Below the pieces are notes generated by a model. It did no database searches. It saw nothing but the letters and a program-made list of their open reading frames with translations, and was not told the DNA's origin. A stretch of DNA of 64,000 bases. Origin: Hymenobacter siberiensis (lineage in GTDB: Bacteria > Bacteroidota > Bacteroidia > Cytophagales > Hymenobacteraceae). The DNA lies in assembly GCF_018967845.1 (NCBI RefSeq), contig NZ_JAHLZZ010000001.1, forward strand, positions 1,612,001-1,676,000, written 5' to 3'. Made by a program: the position numbers and the translations under genes. Below, piece after piece: positions 57,374-64,000 of this stretch. Within the stretch, counting starts at the first letter, position 1; each line of letters opens with the position of its first letter.

Positions 57374-60289
57374 ATGGACTCTTATTCTTATCTAGCCAAC
57401 GCCGACGCGGTGGCCATCGAAACCCTGTATCAGGCGTACCAGCAGAACCCGGAGTCGGTGGATTTCGGCTGGCGCAAGTTTTTTGAAGGGTTTGACTTCT
57501 CGCAGCAGTTTCCCGAAGGTGCCCCCCTGGTGCCCGGCGCGGCCGTCAATGGCAGCGCGCTGACCACGACGGCTTCGCCTGCCCCCGGCCCGCGCCCGCA
57601 GCCCGACGACTACGGGGTGCTCAATACGTTGGCCTCGACCAACAACGCGCCCGGCCTGGCCAGCGGTGCACCTGCCTCCGATAAGGAAACGGCCGTGCGC
57701 AACCTCATCCATGCTTTCCGCAGCCGGGGCCACCTGCGCGCCAAAACCAACCCGGTGCGCGAGCGCAAGGACCGCAAGCCCCGCCTCGACCTCGCCGATT
57801 TCGGCTTGAGCGAGGCTGACCTCGACACGGCCTTTCGCAACGGCGAAGTGCTGGGCCTGGGCGGGCAAGCCAAGCTGCGCGACATCGTGGCCGCGCTGGA
57901 GAAGATTTATACCGGCCCCATCGGCTTCGAGTACATGTCCATCCGCGACCCGCAGGTGCTGGACTGGTTTCGCGAGAAAGTGGAGCGCGACTCGCTGGCC
58001 TTCAACCCCGGCGCGGAATACAAAAAGCGCATTCTGAAGAAGCTGAACGAGGCCGTGGTGTTCGAAAACTTCCTGCATACCAAGTTTTTGGGGCAGAAGC
58101 GCTTCTCGCTCGAAGGCGGCGAAACCACCATTCCCGCGCTGGATGCCATCATCGGCAAGGGCGCGGAGCTGGGCGTGAAGGAAGTGATGATTGGCATGGC
58201 CCACCGCGGCCGCTTGAACGTGCTGGCCAACATCATGGGCAAGACGTACGAGCAGATTTTCTCGGAGTTTGAAGGCACCGCCGTGCCCGACCTGACCATG
58301 GGCGACGGCGACGTGAAGTACCACATGGGCTACAGCTCGGAAGTGGAAACCAGCACCGGCCTGAAAGTCAACCTGAAGCTGGCCCCCAACCCTTCGCACC
58401 TGGAGGCGGTGAATCCGGTGGTGGAAGGTTTCGTGCGGGCTAAAATTGAGCACCAGTACGGCGGCGACTACCACCAGATTCTGCCCATCCTCATCCACGG
58501 CGACGCGGCTTTGGCTGGCCAGGGCATCGGCTACGAGCTGACGCAGATGTCGCAGCTGGAAGGCTACAAAACGGGTGGTACCATCCACTTCGTGATTAAC
58601 AACCAGGTTGGTTTTACCACCGATTTTGAGGATGCCCGCTCGTCGATTTACTCAACGGATTTGGCTAAAATCATCGATGCACCCGTGCTGCACGTGAACG
58701 GTGATGACCCCGAGGCGGTGGTGTTTGCCGTGCAGCTGGCGACGGAGTACCGCCAGCAGTTCCACGCCGATATCTTTATTGATATGGTGTGCTACCGCCG
58801 TCACGGCCACAACGAGTCGGACGAGCCCAAGTTCACCCAGCCCACGCTCTACAACCTCATCTCGAAGCACCAGAACCCACGCGAGGTCTACAATACCATG
58901 CTGGTGCAGCGCGGTGATGTGGATGCCGAGCTGGCTGCCCAGATGGACAAGGAATTCCGCGAAACCCTGCAGGCCCGCCTCGATTTGGTGAAGCAGGCCC
59001 CACTGCCCTACAAGTACCAGGCCCTGGAAAATGAGTGGCGCAGCCTGCGCCGCAGCACGCCCGAGGATTTTGAGCAGTCGCCCGAAACCGGCATTTCGGC
59101 CGAAAGCGTGGAGAAAGTGGCCAAGGCCCTGACTACGATTCCCGACGGCTTCAAGCCCATCAAGCAGATTGATAACCTGCTGAAGGAGCGCCGCAAAATG
59201 TTCTACGAAACCCGCGTGCTGAACTGGGCCGCCGGCGAACTGCTGGCTTACGGCTCGCTGCTGACGGAAAAGCACATTGTGCGCGTGAGTGGCCAGGACG
59301 TGCAGCGTGGCACGTTCTCGCACCGCCACGCGGTGCTGCACGATGCTGAAACCTCGGCTCCATACAACTCGCTGAACAACATTGAAGGCGAGAACCAGAA
59401 GCTGAGCATTTATAATTCGCTGCTGAGCGAATATGCGGTGCTGGGCTTCGAATTCGGCTACGGCATGGCCAACCCCACGGCTCTGGTGGTGTGGGAAGCG
59501 CAGTTCGGCGACTTCGCCAACGGTGCCCAAACCATGATTGACCAGTTTGTGGTGAGCTCTGAGAGCAAGTGGCAGCGCATGAACGGCCTGGTGATGCTGC
59601 TGCCCCACGGCTACGAAGGCCAGGGCCCCGAGCACTCTAACGCCCGCCCCGAGCGGTTTCTGCAGCTGGCGGCCGAGAACAACATCGTGGTAGCCAACAT
59701 CACCACGCCGGCCAACTTCTTCCACGCCCTGCGCCGCCAGCTGACGTGGAGCTTCCGCAAGCCGCTGGTGGTGATGTCGCCCAAGTCGATGCTGCGTCAC
59801 CCGTTGTGCGTATCGCCGCTGGAGGAGTTCACCGGCGGGCATTTCCGTGAGGTGCTGGGCGATGATTTTGCCGAAGCCAAAAAGGTGAAGCGCGTGCTGC
59901 TGTGCTCGGGTAAGGTGTACTACGACTTGCTCGACGAGCAGCGCACTTCTGACCGCAAAGACGTGGCCATTGTGCGCCTCGAGCAGCTGCATCCCTTCCC
60001 CAAAAAGCAGCTTGATGCCGAGCTGGCCAAGTACGGCAAAGCCAAAACCTACTGGGTGCAGGAAGAGCCCGAGAACATGGGCTACTGGAACTTCATGCTC
60101 CGCTACATGCGCCGCGAGCTGGAAGACGTGATTTCGCGCAAGCCCTCGGCCTCGCCGGCCACCGGCTACAACAAAATCCATGTAAAGGAGCAAAAGGAGC
60201 TCGTGGCCCGCGCCTTCGACAAGCCCAAGGAGGCCGTGGCCGATGGCAACATCAAAGCCTCTGCCGAAGCCGCCAAGAAGCTGGATTAA
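57374..60289 (+). CDS. sucA: 2-oxoglutarate dehydrogenase E1 component
   Basis: 971 residues. Thiamine-diphosphate-dependent decarboxylation of 2-oxoglutarate in the TCA cycle. N-terminal E2-binding segment (SYLANADAVAIETLYQAY, WRKFFEGFDF), then VMIGMAHRGRLNVLANIMGK, HLEAVNPVVEGFVRAK, ThDP motif GDAALAGQG..NNQVGFTTD, YRRHGHNESDEPKFTQP, and the transketolase-like half with QRGTFSHRHAVLHD and LLPHGYEGQGPEHSNARPERFLQL. Followed by sucB 98 bp downstream. Confidence 0.97.
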   Translation: MDSYSYLANADAVAIETLYQAYQQNPESVDFGWRKFFEGFDFSQQFPEGAPLVPGAAVNGSALTTTASPAPGPRPQPDDYGVLNTLASTNNAPGLASGAPASDKETAVRNLIHAFRSRGHLRAKTNPVRERKDRKPRLDLADFGLSEADLDTAFRNGEVLGLGGQAKLRDIVAALEKIYTGPIGFEYMSIRDPQVLDWFREKVERDSLAFNPGAEYKKRILKKLNEAVVFENFLHTKFLGQKRFSLEGGETTIPALDAIIGKGAELGVKEVMIGMAHRGRLNVLANIMGKTYEQIFSEFEGTAVPDLTMGDGDVKYHMGYSSEVETSTGLKVNLKLAPNPSHLEAVNPVVEGFVRAKIEHQYGGDYHQILPILIHGDAALAGQGIGYELTQMSQLEGYKTGGTIHFVINNQVGFTTDFEDARSSIYSTDLAKIIDAPVLHVNGDDPEAVVFAVQLATEYRQQFHADIFIDMVCYRRHGHNESDEPKFTQPTLYNLISKHQNPREVYNTMLVQRGDVDAELAAQMDKEFRETLQARLDLVKQAPLPYKYQALENEWRSLRRSTPEDFEQSPETGISAESVEKVAKALTTIPDGFKPIKQIDNLLKERRKMFYETRVLNWAAGELLAYGSLLTEKHIVRVSGQDVQRGTFSHRHAVLHDAETSAPYNSLNNIEGENQKLSIYNSLLSEYAVLGFEFGYGMANPTALVVWEAQFGDFANGAQTMIDQFVVSSESKWQRMNGLVMLLPHGYEGQGPEHSNARPERFLQLAAENNIVVANITTPANFFHALRRQLTWSFRKPLVVMSPKSMLRHPLCVSPLEEFTGGHFREVLGDDFAEAKKVKRVLLCSGKVYYDLLDEQRTSDRKDVAIVRLEQLHPFPKKQLDAELAKYGKAKTYWVQEEPENMGYWNFMLRYMRRELEDVISRKPSASPATGYNKIHVKEQKELVARAFDKPKEAVADGNIKASAEAAKKLD

Positions 60290-60323
60290 GCTGGTGCGGT
60301 AAGCTTTAGCTTACCGCACCAGC
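60290..60323. repeat. Perfect palindrome between sucA and sucB
   Basis: 16-bp arms gctggtgcggtaagct / complement around TT, starting at the base after the sucA stop. No T run, so it may slow decay or process the transcript rather than end it. Confidence 0.75.
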
Positions 60324-60387
60324 CCCGTACGCGGCTCATTTCAATCAACATCAGAAGAAACTCCACTTTCCCACGCCACCCTAGTTT

Positions 60388-62031
60388 ATGGCCCTCGAAA
60401 TCAAAATTCCCGCCGTTGGCGAATCCATCACCGAAGTCACCATTGCCAAGTGGCTCAAGAAAGACGGCGAGGCCGTGAAGCGCGACGAGGTGATTGCCGA
60501 ACTCGAATCGGACAAGGCCACGTTTGAGCTGCCCGCCGAGGCGGATGGCATCCTGAAAATCCGCGTGGCCGAGGGTGAAACCATCGGTATCGGCACCGTG
60601 ATTGCGGACCTGGATGGTGCCGTAACTGGTGCCGCGCCGGCTCCGGCCGCCACTGCGCCCGCCCCGGCCGCTGCCAGCGCCCCGGCTGCCGACCCCATCA
60701 ACAAAGGCGAAGAAAACCCCGCCGCCAGCGACCAGGCCGGCTACGGCGGCGCGGCCGCTGCGGCTCCGGCAGCTCCCGCTGCTGGTGGGGGCTCGGTAGA
60801 GATGAAAATCCCTAACGTGGGCGAATCCATCGCGGAAGTAACGGTGGCTAAGTGGCTGAAAGAGGACGGTGCCCAGGTGAGCCGCGACGAAGTGATTGCC
60901 GAGCTCGAATCGGACAAGGCCACGTTTGAGCTGCCCGCCGAGGCAGCCGGCATCCTGCGCCACGCCGTGAAGGAAGGCGAAACCATCAGCATTGGGGCCG
61001 TGATTGCGCGCATCGAGGGTGGTAGCGGTGCGGCTCCGGCGGCTCCGGCTCCGGCTGCTGCTACGGCGGCTCCCGTGGCGGCGCTGGCCTCGGCCCCGGT
61101 CGCGGGCGGCGCGGCTACTTATGCTACCGGCGTGCCCTCGCCGGCCGCCGGGAAGATTCTCGATGAGAAAGGCATTGCCGCCACCGACGTAGCCGGGACC
61201 GGCCGCGATGGCCGCATCACGAAAGAAGATGCCCAGAATGCCCAGGCCAAGCCTGCTGCTGCGCCCGCCCTCCAAGCCGCTCCGGCAACAGCCCAGGTAC
61301 CAGCCACCAGCAGCCAGGCAGCCGGTGGCAGCCGCGAAGTGCGCCGCGAGCGCATGAGCAATCTGCGCAAAACAGTGGCCCGCCGCCTGGTAACGGTGAA
61401 AAACGAAACGGCCATGCTCACCACCTTCAACGAGGTGAACATGCAGCCCATCATGGACCTGCGCAACAAGTTCAAAGACCAGTTCAAGGCCAAGAATGGT
61501 GTGGGCCTGGGCTTCATGTCCTTCTTCACGAAGGCCGTGTGCGTAGCCCTGAAGGAGTGGCCTTCGGTGAATGCCCAGATTGACGGCACGGACATCGTAT
61601 TCAACGATTTCTGCGACATCAGCATCGCCGTATCGGCCCCGAAAGGCCTGGTGGTGCCCGTGATTCGCAACGCCGAGCAGCTGAGCTTCGAGGGCATTGA
61701 GAAGGAAGTGGTGCGCCTGGCCGGCCTGGCCCGCGACAACAAGCTCACCATTGAGCAGATGACCGGCGGCACGTTTACGCTCACCAACGGCGGCGTATTC
61801 GGCTCCATGCTCAGCACGCCCATCATCAATGCGCCGCAGTCGGCCATTCTGGGCATGCACAACATCATCCAGCGCCCCATCGCCGAAAACGGCCAGGTTG
61901 TGATTCGCCCCATGATGTACTTGGCCCTGAGCTACGACCACCGTATTATCGACGGCCGCGAGTCGGTGTCGTTCCTGGTACGGGTGAAGGAGCTGCTCGA
62001 AGACCCCTCGCGTCTGCTGCTGGGCGTGTAG
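60388..62031 (+). CDS. sucB: 2-oxoglutarate dehydrogenase E2 (dihydrolipoamide succinyltransferase) with two lipoyl domains
   Basis: 547 residues. Two lipoyl domains with lipoylated Lys43 and Lys177 (both [11 protein letters not shown]), Ala/Pro linkers, an E3-binding domain ([20 protein letters not shown], then [11 protein letters not shown]), and the catalytic acyltransferase domain ending [13 protein letters not shown] with the catalytic His and Asp. Two lipoyl domains are more than the single one of many SucB proteins but common in Bacteroidota. Transfers the succinyl group to CoA; partner of the upstream E1. Confidence 0.96.
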   Translation: MALEIKIPAVGESITEVTIAKWLKKDGEAVKRDEVIAELESDKATFELPAEADGILKIRVAEGETIGIGTVIADLDGAVTGAAPAPAATAPAPAAASAPAADPINKGEENPAASDQAGYGGAAAAAPAAPAAGGGSVEMKIPNVGESIAEVTVAKWLKEDGAQVSRDEVIAELESDKATFELPAEAAGILRHAVKEGETISIGAVIARIEGGSGAAPAAPAPAAATAAPVAALASAPVAGGAATYATGVPSPAAGKILDEKGIAATDVAGTGRDGRITKEDAQNAQAKPAAAPALQAAPATAQVPATSSQAAGGSREVRRERMSNLRKTVARRLVTVKNETAMLTTFNEVNMQPIMDLRNKFKDQFKAKNGVGLGFMSFFTKAVCVALKEWPSVNAQIDGTDIVFNDFCDISIAVSAPKGLVVPVIRNAEQLSFEGIEKEVVRLAGLARDNKLTIEQMTGGTFTLTNGGVFGSMLSTPIINAPQSAILGMHNIIQRPIAENGQVVIRPMMYLALSYDHRIIDGRESVSFLVRVKELLEDPSRLLLGV

Positions 62032-62059
62032 GCACGCGTTGTTAGGTTGAAGTACCCCG

Positions 62060-62094
62060 AAAGCGGCCGGCAGTTATTGCCGGCCGCTTTTTTT
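62060..62094 (+). terminator. Terminator of the sucAB operon
   Basis: Stem aaagcggccggca / tgccggccgcttt with a short loop and T7. Confidence 0.88.
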
Positions 62095-62145
62095 GGTTTC
62101 AGGATAGCCCAAAAATCTTGCCCGGCGTTTAATAACATTCTTATT

Positions 62146-62262
62146 TAGGACTTACGCAGTTGAAGCACTAACTAGCTGAAAAACAGCAATATAATAAATA
62201 TATGTCTTTAATGCAAGTCGTTGATTTTCAGGTTACATAGCTTTTGAAGTGCGTAAGTCCTA
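62146..62262. mobile_element. MITE-like element, copy 2 (117 bp, TSD ttatt)
   Basis: Same 117-bp element as at 7887-8003 in inverted orientation, about 7 differences. Termini taggacttacgca / tgcgtaagtccta; flanked by ttatt at 62141-62145 and 62263-62267, a perfect 5-bp duplication. Ends 13 nt before the DUF4126 start codon. Confidence 0.9.
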
Positions 62263-62275
62263 TTATTAAGTCGTT

Positions 62276-62803
62276 ATGAAAAACTCCAGAAAGACCCATC
62301 GTCCCGCAAAGTTTTGGCCCGTGCTGGGCTTTGCCACGCTTGCCGGCATGCGCAGCATGAGCGCCCCGGCTTTCCTGAGCCACTACTTTTCGCGGCAGCC
62401 ACACGCGGGCCTCGAAGATTCGCGGCTACGTTTTTTGCAAAAGCCCATGACCGCCGATTTGCTGAAATTGCTGGCCGCTGGTGAAGTGGTGGTGGATAAG
62501 CTGCCGGGCACGCCCGACCGCATTGCCCCGCCGCCCCTGTTGGGCCGGCTATTGTCGGGGGCGCTGGTGGGGGCAGCCTGGTACCGGTCGCGCCAGGGCA
62601 GCGCCCTGCACGGTGGTATGCTGGGCGGGCTGGTGGCCGTGGCATCCTCATTTGTGAGCTATGCACTGCGTACTGGCATCAGCGAGCAGGCCGGGGTGCC
62701 CAGCGCCCTGGTAGGGGCGGGCGAAGATGTGTTGGTAATAGCGGGTGGTGCCGCCCTGCTGCACGGCCAGCAGCCACCCCACGGCGAGTGGCGACCATTG
62801 TGA
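62276..62803 (+). CDS. DUF4126-like membrane protein
   Basis: 175 residues. Gly/Ala-rich helices (FWPVLGFATLAGMRSMSAPA, LLGRLLSGALVGAAWY, GGMLGGLVAVASSFVSYALR, AGEDVLVIAGGAALL) with a central LLAAGEVVVDKLPGTPDR motif match DUF4126 proteins, small inner-membrane proteins of unknown function. The start at ATG lies just after the MITE, so the original upstream region has been displaced. Confidence 0.8.
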   Translation: MKNSRKTHRPAKFWPVLGFATLAGMRSMSAPAFLSHYFSRQPHAGLEDSRLRFLQKPMTADLLKLLAAGEVVVDKLPGTPDRIAPPPLLGRLLSGALVGAAWYRSRQGSALHGGMLGGLVAVASSFVSYALRTGISEQAGVPSALVGAGEDVLVIAGGAALLHGQQPPHGEWRPL

Positions 62804-62992
62804 TTGAGCGTAATAAGGGCTTGATAGCATTCATAAAATTTGCCGGGACAAGCGGGTAGATTCTCGTTTCAGTATTGGAAAAGCAACGGCGCGTGTAAGA
62901 ATTTGGGAATAATAATATTTTATAGCATATATTCATTATAAATGCTATGATAATCAAAGCAGTCTCAAAAATCAAAACGTGCGTGCAAAGCA

Positions 62993-63697
62993 ATGGCAAC
63001 CAGCGAGTACGTAGCCCAGCTTCGGCAGGCCAGCAAAGTCTACCAAACCGGCGATACCACCATTACGGCGCTGGCCCCGAGCGACCTCGACCTGCGGGCG
63101 GGTGAGATGTTGCTTATCGTCGGGCCTTCGGGCTCGGGCAAAACCACACTGCTCTCCCTGTTGGGTTGCGTGATGTACCCCACCAAGGGGCAGGTGCTGG
63201 TGAATGGGCACGATATCAGTCAGCTCACCGAAAGCGAATTGGCAGAGCTTCGGCTTCATACCATCGGCTTCGTTTTCCAGAGCTTCAACCTGATTCAACC
63301 CCTGACGGCCGAAGAAAACGTGTTGTTGCCGCTGCGTTTGCAGCAGGTGCCTTTGCCTGCGGCCCGCGCCCGCGCGGCCGCGGCCCTGGCCCTGGTTGCC
63401 ATGACTGACCGGGCCCGGCAGCTGCCCAAAGAGCTTTCGGGGGGGCAGCAGCAGCGCGTGGCCATTGCGCGGGCCCTGGTAACCGAGCCCACGCTCATTC
63501 TCTGCGATGAGCCCACGGCTTCGCTCGATGCCAGGTCGGTGGAAGTAGTAATGCGCGAGCTGAAAACGCTGGTGCAGCAGGGTAAAGCCCTGGCCGTGGT
63601 AACGCACGACCTGCGCCTGCGAAGCTTCGCCGACCGGATTGTGTACATGGACGAAGGCCGCGTGACCGACGTGCCCCAGCCCGATGCGCTGGTGTAG
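62993..63697 (+). CDS. ABC transporter ATP-binding protein (MacB/DevA/LolD-like)
   Basis: 234 residues. Walker A GPSGSGKTT, Q-loop FVFQSFNLIQPLTAEENV (characteristic of the MacB/LolD/FtsE group), signature LSGGQQQRVAIARAL, Walker B LILCDEPTASLD, H-loop VVTHD. The next gene is a membrane-fusion adaptor, so this is probably the energising subunit of a DevBCA/MacAB-type exporter whose permease lies beyond the window. Confidence 0.92.
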   Translation: MATSEYVAQLRQASKVYQTGDTTITALAPSDLDLRAGEMLLIVGPSGSGKTTLLSLLGCVMYPTKGQVLVNGHDISQLTESELAELRLHTIGFVFQSFNLIQPLTAEENVLLPLRLQQVPLPAARARAAAALALVAMTDRARQLPKELSGGQQQRVAIARALVTEPTLILCDEPTASLDARSVEVVMRELKTLVQQGKALAVVTHDLRLRSFADRIVYMDEGRVTDVPQPDALV

Positions 63698-63731
63698 CCC
63701 CCTTTTTAATAACCTATAATCGACCTGAGCT

Positions 63732-64000
63732 ATGCGCCTGCTGCTGTTTCTGATGCTACTGCTGGCAGCCTGTGGAAAGGCCGGGAACGACGCGGCCAAC
63801 CCCGGCCGGGAAGGCTTGGCGCAGCAACCCGCCCTGGTGCGCGAAGTAGTGGCGCTGGGCCGGGTAGAGCCCGAAAATAAGCTCATTGGCCTGGCGGCCG
63901 AGGTAAGTGGGGTGGTGGCGGCCCTGCATGCGGCCGAGGGGCAGCGCGTGGAAAAAGCGCAGCTGCTACTTACGCTGAACGAGGCCGTGGAGCAGGCCCA
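63732..64000 (+). CDS. HlyD-family efflux adaptor lipoprotein, N-terminal part (cut by window end)
   Basis: Starts MRLLLFLMLLLAACGKAGND with lipobox LAAC, then EVVALGRVEPENKLIGLAAE and VSGVVAALHAAEGQRVEKAQ, the strand pattern of biotinyl-lipoyl-like membrane-fusion proteins. 34 bp after the ATPase gene in the same direction. The frame is still open at the last base. Confidence 0.82.
   Translation, partial: MRLLLFLMLLLAACGKAGNDAANPGREGLAQQPALVREVVALGRVEPENKLIGLAAEVSGVVAALHAAEGQRVEKAQLLLTLNEAVEQA

Noticed and set aside
5139..62262. All inverted repeats being rho-independent terminators
   Set aside because: Most lack T runs, several lie upstream of genes, and two have target duplications, so only those with a T run were called terminators.

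Overview
The window looks like a chromosome segment of a GC-rich Bacteroidota, most likely Hymenobacter or a close relative in the Cytophagales. This is inferred from: a giant secreted protein with a type IX secretion C-terminal domain; weak or absent Shine-Dalgarno sequences with TAnnTTTG-type -7 boxes; DUF4097-like, bestrophin, SPOR-lipoprotein and hybrid PAS-histidine kinase genes typical of that group; and an abundance of short palindromic repeats. I saw no rRNA, tRNA, CRISPR array or prophage.

Layout. 1-2.1 kb: 3' part of secA. 2.1-3.9 kb: a minus-strand pair, an OLD/RecF-type AAA ATPase overlapping a small TOPRIM-like protein, a possible defence module. 3.9-10.3 kb: housekeeping and envelope genes (deoC, SPOR-like lipoprotein, M20 amidohydrolase, DUF2490-like barrel, Hsp20, HtrA/Deg protease). 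10.3-11.9 kb: a complete Tn5/IS50-like IS4-family element inserted into the loop of the htrA terminator. 12.2-13.4 kb: a second, stop-interrupted copy of the AAA ATPase without a partner. 13.5-15.2 kb: ALDH7-type dehydrogenase. 15.8-22.5 kb: a damaged sulfate-assimilation cluster (CysG/TauE fusion, cysI, cysJ remnant, cysN remnant cut by an ISAs1-family element, cysH). 23-25.8 kb: ECF sigma factor, anti-sigma-like protein and DUF4097-like protein. 26.2-35.5 kb: the giant T9SS beta-helix protein, preceded by a C12T8 tract. 35.7-44.1 kb: exported PPC-domain protein, DUF4442 protein, diadenylate-cyclase-domain protein, TonB, RidA, bestrophin, small lipoprotein, FUSC transporter. 44.2-52.8 kb: a broken sensor kinase, a hybrid kinase with eleven 21-residue repeats, an S9 peptidase, and a stop-interrupted exported methyltransferase. 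52.9-57 kb: small and hypothetical envelope proteins, an MRJP-like lipoprotein and a 3D-domain protein. 57.4-62 kb: sucA-sucB. 62.1-64 kb: DUF4126 protein and the start of an ABC-exporter/adaptor operon that runs off the window.

Two themes run through the window. First, dispersed palindromes and MITE-like elements: two 117-bp copies of one element each have a perfect 5-bp target duplication, and at least eight further long inverted repeats occur. Second, decay: several genes are intact except for single in-frame stops or frameshifts, and the cys cluster has lost cysD and the 5' parts of cysN and cysJ. Sequencing error cannot be excluded for the point lesions. The best candidate for an undescribed system is the AAA ATPase/TOPRIM-like pair at 2.1-3.9 kb, followed by the diadenylate-cyclase-domain protein at 37.2-38.7 kb.
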